Notes under the pieces: model-generated
Database searches by the model: none
Told to the model about the DNA's origin: nothing
Seen by the model: the letters and a program-made list of their open reading frames with translations, nothing else
Translations under genes and position numbers: made by a program
NCBI GenBank assembly: GCA_041653995.1
Contig: JBAZEK010000001.1
Location: forward strand, 930,001-994,000
Length of the DNA stretch: 64,000 nt
Reading direction: 5' to 3'
DNA from: Dehalococcoidia bacterium
Lineage (GTDB): Bacteria; Chloroflexota; Dehalococcoidia; GIF9; UBA5629
In this document: piece by piece, positions 49,972 to 60,203 of the stretch
Numbering within the stretch: the first letter of the stretch is position 1
Layout: every line of letters starts with the position of its first letter

Positions 49972-50997
49972 GTGGCGGAAAACCAGACTAAATGCCGCGT
50001 CTTCCTGGAACGCACGGACAGCGATGTCGAAGCGGCGCTGCTGCGCGGCCTGCAATATATCGGGTGGGAGCGCTATATAAACAGCAAATCCACCGTTTTC
50101 ATCAAGCCGAATTTCACCTTTCCCCGCCATATAGAGGGTGTTACCACCTCGCCGGAACTGCTGCGCAGCCTGCTGAAGCTGCTGAAGGGGAAGGCGGGCA
50201 GAGTGATCCTGGGTGAGTCGGACGGCGCCAACCATGCCTTCACCGCCGAAGAGTCACTGGAGGGCCACGGCATGTACGATATATGCAGGGAGGAGGGCGC
50301 CGAAGCGGTCAGCCTGTCCCGCCTGCCCTCTACTATGGTCGAATCGAACGTGCTGGGTAAAAAGGTCAAGGTACAGTTGCCCGACCTGCTGTTGCACGAT
50401 ATCGACTGCTTCATCTCGGCGCCGGTTTTCAAGGTGCATGCCATGACCACCGTGACGCTCAGCCTGAAGAACTCCTGGGGCTGCGTACCGGACACGATGA
50501 GGTGCCTGCTGCACCAGGACCTGGCGCATAAACTGGCTCTGATCGCCGGCCGGCTCAAGCCGCGCATCGTGATCATCGACGGCCTGTACTCACTGGACAA
50601 ACACGGACCCATGTACGGGGAGCCGATTAAAACCGACCTGCTGCTGGTATCCGATAATACAGTGGCGGCCGATGCGCTGGGAGCGGTGATCATGGGGTTT
50701 TCACCGGGCCGCATCAGCCACCTGGCCCTGGCGGGGAAGGCGGGGCTGGGACCGCTGGCTTTAACGGACATAGAGGTGAATACGGATTGGAGCAGGTACA
50801 GGCGTCGATTTCAGATCGAGCGCACCCTGATCGACAGGGCCTCGAGCCTGCTCTTCCACAGCGGCCTGCTGGCTAAAATCGTGATGGACTCGGCTTTGAC
50901 GCCGCTGATATACAAAGTTGTGGGCCTTTTCCGGTCGTCGGATGAAAAACGTGTCGCCGGCCAGCTGGGCGGCCGCAGGTATGCGGGGCCTTATTAA
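49972..50997 (+). CDS. DUF362 domain protein
   Basis: A 341-residue protein with the DUF362 core: VFIKPNFTFPRHIEGVTTSP, VILGESDGA, SAPVFKVHAMTTVTLSLKN, IIDGLYSLDKHGP and VAADALGAVIMG. Some DUF362 proteins carry a ferredoxin domain; this one does not. The reaction is unknown; it may be cofactor or sugar related. GTG start with only a weak site. It lies inside the glycan locus, 84 bases after the CgeB-like gene. Confidence 0.82.
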   Translation: MAENQTKCRVFLERTDSDVEAALLRGLQYIGWERYINSKSTVFIKPNFTFPRHIEGVTTSPELLRSLLKLLKGKAGRVILGESDGANHAFTAEESLEGHGMYDICREEGAEAVSLSRLPSTMVESNVLGKKVKVQLPDLLLHDIDCFISAPVFKVHAMTTVTLSLKNSWGCVPDTMRCLLHQDLAHKLALIAGRLKPRIVIIDGLYSLDKHGPMYGEPIKTDLLLVSDNTVAADALGAVIMGFSPGRISHLALAGKAGLGPLALTDIEVNTDWSRYRRRFQIERTLIDRASSLLFHSGLLAKIVMDSALTPLIYKVVGLFRSSDEKRVAGQLGGRRYAGPY

Positions 50998-51032
50998 ATT
51001 TAATGCTGTGTTAACATCTGCGGGTAGTGTAT

Positions 51033-52067
51033 ATGGCTTCAAAAAGACTGTTCATATTTGATTTCCTGCGCTTTTCAGCCATCCTGCTGGTGGTTCTCAG
51101 CCACATTCTGAAAATGGAGACTATGGATGCGGTTCGAGGCTACCTGGGCATCATGGGTCTGGGCATATTCTTCTTCGTATCCGGCTACCTGCTGGCGGCA
51201 AATGAGAACCCCGTATCGAAGAACAATGCGATCGACTACTTTAAGAGAAGGTCCTTGCGGATATACCCGTTGTACTGGATGGCGCTGATTCTAACCGTTC
51301 TTCTCAGCTGGATGCTGGAAAATAATCTGTTCGGCTGGCGGACCGTCATCGCATATTTTTGCGGGCTTCAATCTGTATTCGTACCCAGGTACATGGTTGA
51401 GATCTCCTCTTACTGGTTCATCGGAACGATACTGATATACTATCTGATGTATCCCCTCATCACTTACGGGAAGAAAACAATCTCGATTTTACTGATAAGT
51501 CTCCCCGTTTTCGTTTTCCTGATGGTAGTCAGAGTATATGCCGGCCTGTTCGACGGCAGGGTTTTTGAATACTTCTTCGTTTTCGTGCTCGGCGTAATGG
51601 CGGCACGTGCGCAATTCTTCGATTCCAACTATTTCCGAAAGTGGAAGATACCTTCAGCTGTCGTTTCTATCGCCTGTATCTGTATCGTAATCATCTTCGG
51701 GCCGTTAATGCCCAGCGACCTGAGCCGCATAGACCCGCTGCTGCTGTTTAACGTGGGCCTGATTACCGTGTTCCGCATGATATTGATCGTCTCCACTATC
51801 GCAGCCGTTTACTGGATGCTCTCATTGAGCTCCCTGCCGTCTTCAGTTAAACGTGTAATAACGGCCGGGGCGTTTGCTTCATACGCTGTCTATCTGTTTC
51901 ACGATGTATATTACTCCGTCATCCGCCACTTCCTTAATTTCAACGATGCGGTCGTAGGCAACATTGCATGGACACTGTTGCTGCCCATCCTGTTTATCAT
52001 TTGCTATTACATACAGGCGGGCGCGGACAGGTTATTGATTAACCCCAAGCCTGTCTGTCCCGACTGA
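51033..52067 (+). CDS. Acyltransferase family 3 membrane protein
   Basis: A 344-residue membrane protein with about ten helices of the acyltransferase-3/OafB type, which O-acetylate or otherwise acylate surface glycans. IFDFLRFSAILLVVLSHI has the active-site histidine in LSH, and FFFVSGYLLA and FKRRSLRIYPLYWMA are conserved. A GTG at 51027 is an alternative start. It fits a role in decorating the cell-surface polymer of this locus. Confidence 0.88.
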   Translation: MASKRLFIFDFLRFSAILLVVLSHILKMETMDAVRGYLGIMGLGIFFFVSGYLLAANENPVSKNNAIDYFKRRSLRIYPLYWMALILTVLLSWMLENNLFGWRTVIAYFCGLQSVFVPRYMVEISSYWFIGTILIYYLMYPLITYGKKTISILLISLPVFVFLMVVRVYAGLFDGRVFEYFFVFVLGVMAARAQFFDSNYFRKWKIPSAVVSIACICIVIIFGPLMPSDLSRIDPLLLFNVGLITVFRMILIVSTIAAVYWMLSLSSLPSSVKRVITAGAFASYAVYLFHDVYYSVIRHFLNFNDAVVGNIAWTLLLPILFIICYYIQAGADRLLINPKPVCPD

Positions 52068-52093
52068 AACGGTATGCGGTTGAAAAGCGACTG

Positions 52094-54400
52094 ATGATCA
52101 GGTTTAACGACTGGCCGATCAACAAACTGCTGCTGCTTGCCGGCAGTTTGCTGCTGGCTTCAGCCGGATTGAACGTCCTGGCCTACGCCGGCTGCGATAT
52201 CCCGGCCGCCAGGCAGGTCATCGGTTTCATTTTCCTGACTATTATTCCCGGCGCTCTCATCATGCGCATATTGAGGATACATGAAGCCGGTACCCTGCCG
52301 GGCTTCCTGTATTCGATAGGACTGAGCATAGCCTTTGTCATGTTAAGCGGGGTATTGATCGATCTCATACTGCCCCTGGCCGGCATACGTCAGCCGCTTT
52401 CACTGCTGCCCGTCACAATCGCCGTCGGGCTTCTGGTACTTGTCCTGATGCCGGTCGCCTGGCTGCGCGACAGGGGATATGTGCCGCGCACAGCAGCATT
52501 CCCGTCTGAACCGTTACCCCTGATACCCGTGCTTACCATCATCCTGCTCATTGTCCTTACCGTGCTTGCCGTCGCTCTGGTCGATACCTTCCAGAATAAT
52601 ATACTGCTGCTCATCTGCCTGGCAGGCATTGCAGCCCTTGTCGTGCTTGCCGCCTTCGATAAATTCATCCATCCCGAGCTGTATCCACTGGCCATCTTCG
52701 CCATCGGACTCTGCCTGCTCTACCAGACCACGCTGATGTCGCCCCATCCCATCGGCAGCGATATTTTCACCGAGTACACGTTCTACCGCATGACCATGGA
52801 TGCCGGATTCTGGGACGCATCCATATTCGAGATGGTCAACACATGCCTGAGTATAACCATCCTGGCGCCGGTCTACTCGCTGTTTCTGGGCATGGACGGC
52901 AACTGGCTTTTCAAAGCGGTTTACCCGCTGATTTTCGCGCTGGTCCCTCTCATCCTCTACCAGGCATTCAAACAGCAGATCGGTCCCAAAAGAGCCTTTT
53001 TATCCGTGTTTTTCTTCGTCTCCGTGCCCACATTCTCACTGGAGATGATCTCCCTCTGCCGGCAGCAGATAGCCGAGCTTTTCCTGGCCCTGATAATTCT
53101 GCTGCTGGTGGAGAGAAAGCTGAAGCCGTATCAGAGACTGTGTTTACTGTGCATTTTCGCCGTATCGATAGTGATATCGCATTACGCACTGGGATTGATC
53201 GGATTCGTGTTTGTTGCATTCTTACTGCTGATTATGCCGGCTCTCGGTATCAGGCCGTTCCGCAGAATATGGGGCAGCGAATCGGGTCAATCAGTCGATG
53301 CGGTTAATGGATCTCCGCAATGCGGACCGCTCAGTACAAAAGCGCTCATCATATTTATAGCCGTCTTTTTCATCGCCGGCGCAGCGTGGTACGGATTAAC
53401 AGGCCAGGGATTGATAATCAGAACATACGAGAGGCTGTGGAACGAGCAAACCCAGGCGATTATCGTGCAGAAATCGGAAACCCTTCCAAGCACCGATGTG
53501 CAGCCGGCGACGCAAACGCCCTCTCTCATTCAAATCAACAACCGGGACGGATTGATCAGAACGGCCTTTGGTCTCGATTTTGCCGAAGCGACACCGGCTG
53601 GCAAGGGATTCAGGATCTGGCAATACCTGACTCAACTTCTGTTGATTATCGGATTCATCAAAACCCTGGTACGGCCGGGGAAGTCGGGATTCAGGCCGGA
53701 GTTTTTATCTCTGAGCCTGGCCGGCGCCTGTCTCCTGCTGGCCTCGCTGGTGATACCCCGCTTTGCCGATTATTTAAATATCACCAGGCTTTATCACATC
53801 GCGCTGATGACGCTGGCTCCCTTCTGCATACTGGGAGGTGAGGCCGTCTGGCTGTGGGCTGTATCCGCTTTTCATAGGATCAAAGGAAAGGCAGATAACG
53901 GCAGCGCACGCGGCCTCGGTTTTGTAACCCTGGCTGTCCTGATCCCCTATTTCCTGTTCACGTCCGGCATCATCTATGAAGTAACCGGCCAGAGCGTGAC
54001 CGATAAAGCGGACCTTCCCTATTCAATAGCCCTGAGCAGCTACCGGCTCGACCTTGCGGGTATGTTGTATGCGAAGGACGGCGCAGCCGCAAATTGGATC
54101 AGCCAAAATTCCGATAACGTGACAGGCATTTATGCCGACCGTCATGCGGCCAATTTGTTGCATTTTTATCAGTTCCCTGGACCCGTGCAGGAACTTGCCC
54201 GCGATGCCAACAACCCGGAAGAAGGCAGTCGACTGTACCTGGACAGCGTGAATATCAGCCGGGGCGAGATCACTTTTGCCGTCTCGACCGGACTCAGGCA
54301 ATATATCAACTGGAATGGTGTACCCGGCCTGGTCAAGATCATGGACGCTGCAAACAGGGTATACAATAACACGGGTGCGCAGGTATTGATCACGCGATGA
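52094..54400 (+). CDS. DUF2206-like polytopic membrane protein
   Basis: A 768-residue membrane protein with about 15 helices and a C-terminal outside domain. HPIGSDIFTEYTFYRMTMDAG, DGNWLFKAVYPLIFALVPLI and LSLEMISLCRQQIAELFLALI-like segments resemble the archaeal DUF2206 family, which shares the GT-C glycosyltransferase architecture. A lipid-linked sugar transferase role is possible, given the position, but not proven. It follows the acyltransferase by 26 bases. Confidence 0.75.
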   Translation: MIRFNDWPINKLLLLAGSLLLASAGLNVLAYAGCDIPAARQVIGFIFLTIIPGALIMRILRIHEAGTLPGFLYSIGLSIAFVMLSGVLIDLILPLAGIRQPLSLLPVTIAVGLLVLVLMPVAWLRDRGYVPRTAAFPSEPLPLIPVLTIILLIVLTVLAVALVDTFQNNILLLICLAGIAALVVLAAFDKFIHPELYPLAIFAIGLCLLYQTTLMSPHPIGSDIFTEYTFYRMTMDAGFWDASIFEMVNTCLSITILAPVYSLFLGMDGNWLFKAVYPLIFALVPLILYQAFKQQIGPKRAFLSVFFFVSVPTFSLEMISLCRQQIAELFLALIILLLVERKLKPYQRLCLLCIFAVSIVISHYALGLIGFVFVAFLLLIMPALGIRPFRRIWGSESGQSVDAVNGSPQCGPLSTKALIIFIAVFFIAGAAWYGLTGQGLIIRTYERLWNEQTQAIIVQKSETLPSTDVQPATQTPSLIQINNRDGLIRTAFGLDFAEATPAGKGFRIWQYLTQLLLIIGFIKTLVRPGKSGFRPEFLSLSLAGACLLLASLVIPRFADYLNITRLYHIALMTLAPFCILGGEAVWLWAVSAFHRIKGKADNGSARGLGFVTLAVLIPYFLFTSGIIYEVTGQSVTDKADLPYSIALSSYRLDLAGMLYAKDGAAANWISQNSDNVTGIYADRHAANLLHFYQFPGPVQELARDANNPEEGSRLYLDSVNISRGEITFAVSTGLRQYINWNGVPGLVKIMDAANRVYNNTGAQVLITR

Positions 54401-54476
54401 AACGCGGGATAGCGGGGTGCCGTCAGAAATTCTCTGCCTCATACATATACAATAGCTATGTAATAAGAGAGGAAAT

Positions 54477-55400
54477 ATGCCGCTGAACGGTGTATCTTAT
54501 ATTATCAGGGATAGTTGCGAATTAAGGACGGCTGATTGCGGTACCTGCAACCAGCACTGGGAAAAAATCATCCATATTCCCGATCGGATTACCAAAATCG
54601 GTGAATTCGATATATACATCTGCAATAAAAGTAAGCTGGGATTTACCAATCCTTATCCATCGGAAGATACGGCATATCTGCTGTATGAGACTAAAGATTC
54701 GACCGATTTTGATGTGATCAGAGGAAATATTTTTGATAAAATCCAGGACTTCCTGGCTGCGAGGCTGATCGGGAAAATTGTGTCCTCCCATAGGCTAAAT
54801 ATGAATGCCGTTCTGGACTATTCAACTGGCAACGGCCGTTATGCTGCTACTGTATCGAGAATGTTCCCTTCTGCCAGGGTTGACGCAGTGGATTTCCAGC
54901 CTGAACCTCCTCCCCTGATAAAATGCGGCAGGCAGGCGATAAATTATTACAATGCGGACTCTTTTGGTCAGAACACACAGGAATACGACCTGATTATTTT
55001 AAGACATGTATTGGAGCACGCTCACTATCCGGTCCGGTTGTTACATGATCTGGGACAACACCTGACGTCGGAAGGGATCCTGTATCTTGAAGTCCCAAAT
55101 CTGGAATCGGGCTGCGCCGCTGTATTTAAAAAGTACTGGACACCCTATTATGTCCCCCGCCATATTTTTCACTTCACCAGAGAGTCACTTAATAGAGTAG
55201 TTGATTTGGCCGGCCTTAAGGGTGAGCTTCATAAAAAGGAGGGCGGATCGATGGGTATGGTTACGAGCACATTTACCGGCATGGAACCTTCATCCGTTGT
55301 GAACAAGTTTTTCGCCGTATCGTTATACCCTTTACAGGTTTCAATAGAATCCGTCCACAATAGCTCTTCTTGTTTCAGCGCTTGCCTGCGTAGAAAATAA
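54477..55400 (+). CDS. Class I SAM-dependent methyltransferase
   Basis: A 307-residue protein. The N-terminal 60 residues have CELRTADCGTC, a cysteine set of the kind seen in zinc-bearing methyltransferases of glycan loci. The Rossmann core carries VLDYSTGNGRYAATVSRMF (motif I), DLIILRHVLEHAHYP and GILYLEVPNLES. The end (SSCFSACLRRK) is abrupt, and the protein may be slightly shortened. An AGAGAGGAAAT site precedes the ATG. It converges with the next gene, only 5 bases apart. Substrate unknown, probably a sugar. Confidence 0.8.
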   Translation: MPLNGVSYIIRDSCELRTADCGTCNQHWEKIIHIPDRITKIGEFDIYICNKSKLGFTNPYPSEDTAYLLYETKDSTDFDVIRGNIFDKIQDFLAARLIGKIVSSHRLNMNAVLDYSTGNGRYAATVSRMFPSARVDAVDFQPEPPPLIKCGRQAINYYNADSFGQNTQEYDLIILRHVLEHAHYPVRLLHDLGQHLTSEGILYLEVPNLESGCAAVFKKYWTPYYVPRHIFHFTRESLNRVVDLAGLKGELHKKEGGSMGMVTSTFTGMEPSSVVNKFFAVSLYPLQVSIESVHNSSSCFSACLRRK

Positions 55401-55405
55401 TTCGA

Positions 55406-56551
55406 TCAGTTTGACTTTCGGACAGACGCATAGAGTTCGATCAGCTTCTTTTTTTCCTGCTGCCAGTTATATTTATTTAATGCCGCATTCAAAGCATTCC
55501 GACCAAGCCTTTCCCTGAGCTCGGGGCCGTCCCGTAGTTTGATAATGGCCTGCCGTAACGATTCCTCATTATATTCAACCGTCAGACCTATGTCCTCGCG
55601 CTCGGTGAACTCACCGGAGTAGATTCCCCTGGTACAGATAATGGGCCTGCCACAGACCATGGCCTCAAAAAGCTTGTTTGGCGTGCCTATCACGTAATCG
55701 GGATTGGTCGTGTCGAACATGCAGAAAATAACGTCGGCTTGCGCAGTCATGGACAGAACCCTGTCCACCGGGACCCGCCCTACAAATGAGACATTAGGAT
55801 TAAGCTGGCATTCTTTTCTGATAGATTCAACGTAGCCCGCCTCGCCGATGCCTCCCACGATGCAGAAAACGTCCCTTAAATCTTTCACCGCGTGTAGAAG
55901 CTGAGGTAAAGCCCGCGCTTTATGTATTGTGCCGATATACAGCACGGTGAACCTGCCTCCATTGTCCGGCGGCCTGTACTCGGTTAGCTGCAGTGGTTTG
56001 CAGTTCATGACAACCACAATCGGCCTTCGGGTTATCTTCCCCAGGCATTTCTGCATTATGTCGCTGACCGCAATGATGACATCCGCCTTTGCTACCCAGC
56101 GCTTCTCCAGCCACTCAAATATTCCGGCTATCCAGTGCGGAAAGGATGCCTGCATCATATAGCCGTACATATCGCGTGCGTCGTAGACGAGTGGAATGCC
56201 GAGTTCCCGCTTGAGCCGAATTCCCACCGGCATGGTATCAAGGAAGTGACAGTGTATGGCATCGAAGGGGGCTTTTTTGTGCAGGGACATCGCCTCCCGA
56301 TGAGCCGCCTGCTGCCACAGAAGCAGGTGAAATGCATGCCAGGGCGGTACACTTAATCCGCATCCGGGCGGCAGAGATATTTTGAGACGGACCACATCGA
56401 TCCCGTCCAGCATCTCCCTGCCTGGACTCTGCCTGTACCTGTCCCAGGCAATGACACTGACCCGATGCCCCGCTTCAATCAACGCCCGGGCTTCGTTATA
56501 CAGCCGGGGATCTGTGGTAACGGTGCTGGATACCAGCATTAATATATGCAT
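55406..56551 (-). CDS. Family 4 glycosyltransferase
   Basis: A 381-residue GT-B protein. The N-domain starts HILMLVSSTVTTDPRLYNEA; the C-domain has FTVLYIGTIHKARALPQLL, FVGRVPVDRVLSMTAQADVIF and GTPNKLFEAMVCGRPIICTRG with the E-x7-E donor-binding pattern. It has no signal peptide. It opens the minus-strand half of the glycan locus, which runs from 63.4 to 55.4 kb. Confidence 0.92.
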   Translation of the reverse strand: MHILMLVSSTVTTDPRLYNEARALIEAGHRVSVIAWDRYRQSPGREMLDGIDVVRLKISLPPGCGLSVPPWHAFHLLLWQQAAHREAMSLHKKAPFDAIHCHFLDTMPVGIRLKRELGIPLVYDARDMYGYMMQASFPHWIAGIFEWLEKRWVAKADVIIAVSDIMQKCLGKITRRPIVVVMNCKPLQLTEYRPPDNGGRFTVLYIGTIHKARALPQLLHAVKDLRDVFCIVGGIGEAGYVESIRKECQLNPNVSFVGRVPVDRVLSMTAQADVIFCMFDTTNPDYVIGTPNKLFEAMVCGRPIICTRGIYSGEFTEREDIGLTVEYNEESLRQAIIKLRDGPELRERLGRNALNAALNKYNWQQEKKKLIELYASVRKSN

Positions 56552-56590
56552 ATAATTCCAACCATTAAGTATTGATCGGTGCAGTCTTCC

Positions 56591-58645
56591 TCAGGGAAAC
56601 ATCTTCCTCATCCATAGCTCCAGGTTCAGCGGCTTCCAGAGGGCGGATTGGGCGTCAAGGCTCTGGGTATTGAGCAGGTTCTTAAAATCCTGAGTTATCC
56701 GCCTGTTATCTATGTAAGCGGATGCCTTGAAATCCCTGTCTGCAAATATCTCCCTCACCCTGTCACCCTTCTGCCGCATCCAGGCTGACTCCGGAGTGGG
56801 AAATCCCAGCTTGTCCCTGCGCCACCTGATGTTTTCCGGAAGAATCTCTTCCATAGCCTCCCGTAAAATCCACTTGGTCCATCCGTTATGAATTTTATAC
56901 GATGAGGGAAGCGAGAAGACAAATTCCACCAATTTATAATCGAGGAAGGGTACCCTGGACTCAACGGAAAAGGCCATTGAGTTTCTGTCTTCAAAGCGAA
57001 GAAGCACGGACAGTTCAGTCGCAACATCCATCGCCAGCCGTTTTTGCAGATTACAATAGTCTCCTTTGGCATGTTTGAAATGCGTTATACTACCGGCAAA
57101 GTGTTTATGATCAAAGCCCCGCGTCATAATTCTGTTAATCCGTTTGCCGCGCATAGCAAAATTAAAACGTCGCCCGGCAGATTGCAGCGGAACCGGCAGC
57201 ACGTTGAATATCGATACGGCAGCAATCATTGCAGTAGAAGACATCATCCTCGGCCATCCCACAATAGAAGCGCTTTTACATCCTTCTGACAGCGCCTGCA
57301 CTATTTTTCCTGTTGACAGCAGGTTAATAAGAAAGGTGCCGTAATATGGATGATATCCTGCCAGCAGCTCGTCCCCACCCTGACCGTCCAAAAGAACCTT
57401 GACCCCTCTTCTCCTGACTTCCTTCATCACACACCACTGCGCATATATGCTTGTTGTCCCGAACGGCTCGCCCTGATGAGCGATCAACTCAGGCAGATCT
57501 TCCCATAAGTCATCGCTGCCAGGGAAAACATAATTCTTCTCCGCTTTGGTTTTCCCTATAACCTCCTCGATGAACTTCCTCTCATCGATCCGTGCGTCTT
57601 CATAGCATGAACTGAACGTTTTTTGCCTGTCGCCCACAATACCGGGTTTGACAGATACATCATTAAACATGAGCCGGTTTGCCAGGCATACGATGGCGGA
57701 AGAATCCAGGCCGCCGCTCAGACAGGTGCCTATGGGCACATCGCTGCGAAGTCTCAATTTGATGGAATCTTCCAGCAGTGCGGCCAGTTTCTCCGCATTT
57801 TGACGCGCGCCGGCCGCTGAAACTTGCCCGATATCTGAGTTGACATGGAGCTGCCACCAGCGCTTTACAGTTATATCGCCCGAGATATCCGCAGTAAGAT
57901 AATGTCCTGGATCAAGCTGTCTTATATCCTTGAAAAAGGTATCCGCCGAATATCCCAGCAGTCCCCACATCAGATAGTTGTAGACTGCCTGGTCATTGAC
58001 CTGCCGGGTTACGGCCGGATGCGGCAGTAAAGCCTGTATCTCGGATGCGAACACAAAAACCTTCGCGCCTGCATAGTAGTAGAAGGGCTTGATGCCAAAC
58101 CTGTCACGCGCACAGAAGAGTCTCCGTCTATCATAGTCCCATAGTGCGAAAGCCCACATGCCGTTAAATCTGCTCAGGCATTCATATCCCCACTCATCAT
58201 AAGCCTCTAATATTACTTCTGTATCGCTTTCGGTTATAAATTCATGCCCCCTCTGTCTTAACTCCTCTCTCAGCTCGATATAATTGAAGATTTCGCCATT
58301 ATAGATTATCCATCGCTTACCGTCGCGGCTGCACATAGGCTGATGGCCCGACGGAGAAAGATCGATAATGGACAGCCTCCGGTGTCCAAAGGCCAGGTCG
58401 TAATTATTCCGTTCTGCAGATGCATTATTTAAACGCTGATGCGGTGTGAATGAATAGCCTGCTGAATATACATCATCTGGTGTATCACTTCCGCCATAGA
58501 CAGCGTTCCTTCCATTACTCATGTTCAGCAGCACATAGCCTTCATCGTCCGGGCCACGGTGTGTCAGGCAGGCGGTCATCTCCGATAAGACCGTAACGTC
58601 AACGGGCAAACCGTTGAAATTAAGAAAGCCAGTTATACCGCACAT
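56591..58645 (-). CDS. asnB: Asparagine synthase (glutamine-hydrolysing), glycan-locus type
   Basis: A 684-residue enzyme. The start is ATG at 58645, which puts the catalytic cysteine at position 2 (MCGITGF); an upstream TTG in frame would not. The N-domain has an insert of about 40 residues (about 45-90, NMSNGRNAVYGGSDT and on). The synthetase domain has the PP-loop SGGLDSSAIVCLANRL. In polysaccharide loci these enzymes often amidate sugars or lipids in place of aspartate. It lies between two glycosyltransferases and upstream of a flippase. Confidence 0.88.
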   Translation of the reverse strand: MCGITGFLNFNGLPVDVTVLSEMTACLTHRGPDDEGYVLLNMSNGRNAVYGGSDTPDDVYSAGYSFTPHQRLNNASAERNNYDLAFGHRRLSIIDLSPSGHQPMCSRDGKRWIIYNGEIFNYIELREELRQRGHEFITESDTEVILEAYDEWGYECLSRFNGMWAFALWDYDRRRLFCARDRFGIKPFYYYAGAKVFVFASEIQALLPHPAVTRQVNDQAVYNYLMWGLLGYSADTFFKDIRQLDPGHYLTADISGDITVKRWWQLHVNSDIGQVSAAGARQNAEKLAALLEDSIKLRLRSDVPIGTCLSGGLDSSAIVCLANRLMFNDVSVKPGIVGDRQKTFSSCYEDARIDERKFIEEVIGKTKAEKNYVFPGSDDLWEDLPELIAHQGEPFGTTSIYAQWCVMKEVRRRGVKVLLDGQGGDELLAGYHPYYGTFLINLLSTGKIVQALSEGCKSASIVGWPRMMSSTAMIAAVSIFNVLPVPLQSAGRRFNFAMRGKRINRIMTRGFDHKHFAGSITHFKHAKGDYCNLQKRLAMDVATELSVLLRFEDRNSMAFSVESRVPFLDYKLVEFVFSLPSSYKIHNGWTKWILREAMEEILPENIRWRRDKLGFPTPESAWMRQKGDRVREIFADRDFKASAYIDNRRITQDFKNLLNTQSLDAQSALWKPLNLELWMRKMFP

Positions 58646-58701
58646 TGCAGTCAATCCACCCCATATTATACAGACCGTAAAAATTGCATATCCATAACCG
58701 A

Positions 58702-60159
58702 TTACTTCCGGCCGGTCCGTGTCACCAGTCCATACAAGTACTTAACTTCAGCAACTCCCAGTAGCTTCAAGGCAAAGGGAACTGCCAGGAATGCCAGCAG
58801 CAGCAGTACTTTAATGCCCACGTTCATCCAATTGACATCGTTCATTATGAACAGATAGGCCGCAGCTATTATGGCGGCGGTTAGAATGTACAAAAGTCCG
58901 TTAGCGCCAAATCTATACGGGATCTTATATAGCTTTTGTGATATCACCATTAAAAGTACTGCCAGGAGTAAGAACGAGAAAACCGCTGAAACGGCCGCGC
59001 CGATCATGCCGAAGCGGGGAATCAACAGCCAATTTAAAGACAGGTTAACCAGGGCAGCTACAACTCCGGTCCAGGCTACATGTATCGTTTTCTTTTCTAT
59101 GCCGACTCCGATAGAAAAATAACCGCCGAGTGTATAAATTATGAGCCCGGCGGATATAAAAGGCACGATTTTATAGGCTCCATAGTATTGAGCAGTCGTG
59201 AAAATATAAAGTAGTTCCCTGGAGAAAAGTGACAAACCCAGCAGAAGAATGCATGCCGCCACAGATACATAATCAAAAACCCGTGCGAATGTTCGTTTGG
59301 CATCTGCGTCTTTATACGTGGAATAGATAAAAGGCCCCCAGGCGAGTTGAAAGCCCATGACCGCAACACCAATCACGGATGCCACCTTGTAGCCGATACC
59401 GTAAATCCCCACTTCGCCCAATCCCTGATAATAATTAAGAAAATATCTGTCTGAGTTCGTCATAATGAAGTAGCAGAAAGACAACAGAAGATAAGGCAGG
59501 CCAAAAGCCAATATCAGCTTTAACCTCGTCCATGAAAAAACCAGCGCGTAACTGTCATAGGTCAGGAAAAATCCCACCAGGGTGAAGACAAGCTGTGTTA
59601 TCAGGGTTGCAATGTAGATCCCTACCATTCCCGTATTCATGACGACTACAAAAATAATGATCAGCGCCGTTTGCAGCAATAATGTCCCCAGCGCCAGAAA
59701 GACAGCGCGCATCGGCTGCAGCCTGAACCGCAGCAGGTTTGCAAAGGAAGACACCAGCACTATGAAAGGCACACAGGCCAATGCCACTAATAAAACGTTC
59801 GAATAATTAATGTTGTGGAAGAGCAGTGAACTCAGATCATTTGAAAACACCATCAATACTGCGATTACTATTGCAGATGTTATCGCCAGATAGGCAATCC
59901 CCGTTGAGGCAATTTTTCTTTTATCGTCAGAAGCGCCTGTGTCAACAAAATATCTGCCTATACCGGTTTCTAATCCTGCGATCAGGAACACTGTCAGCAA
60001 GGCAGTAATAGTTGTGATGAGCTCTATAATCCCGTATTCATCCGGTGAAAATACTCTGGTGTAAATAGGCACGAGGATAATTCCAATGAAAGGCGAGGCG
60101 ATCGCGGTCAGCGAATAAAGCGCTGATTCCTTCAGCAATCTTGTCAATTTTGAAATCAT
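58702..60159 (-). CDS. Oligosaccharide flippase (Wzx/MATE-type)
   Basis: A 485-residue membrane protein with about 14 helices. The N-terminal LLKESALYSLTAIASPFIGIILVPIYTRVF and the ISTGIGRYF-like stretch (LETGIGRYFVDTGA) are typical of the polysaccharide biosynthesis family that moves lipid-linked oligosaccharides across the membrane. It lies between AsnB and a glycosyltransferase. Flipping would deliver the glycan to the STT3-type enzyme at the edge of the window. Confidence 0.88.
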   Translation of the reverse strand: MISKLTRLLKESALYSLTAIASPFIGIILVPIYTRVFSPDEYGIIELITTITALLTVFLIAGLETGIGRYFVDTGASDDKRKIASTGIAYLAITSAIVIAVLMVFSNDLSSLLFHNINYSNVLLVALACVPFIVLVSSFANLLRFRLQPMRAVFLALGTLLLQTALIIIFVVVMNTGMVGIYIATLITQLVFTLVGFFLTYDSYALVFSWTRLKLILAFGLPYLLLSFCYFIMTNSDRYFLNYYQGLGEVGIYGIGYKVASVIGVAVMGFQLAWGPFIYSTYKDADAKRTFARVFDYVSVAACILLLGLSLFSRELLYIFTTAQYYGAYKIVPFISAGLIIYTLGGYFSIGVGIEKKTIHVAWTGVVAALVNLSLNWLLIPRFGMIGAAVSAVFSFLLLAVLLMVISQKLYKIPYRFGANGLLYILTAAIIAAAYLFIMNDVNWMNVGIKVLLLLAFLAVPFALKLLGVAEVKYLYGLVTRTGRK

Positions 60160-60203
60160 CGTTTATACAATTTGTAGCTATTAATAATCAAGCGATTCAT
60201 ATT

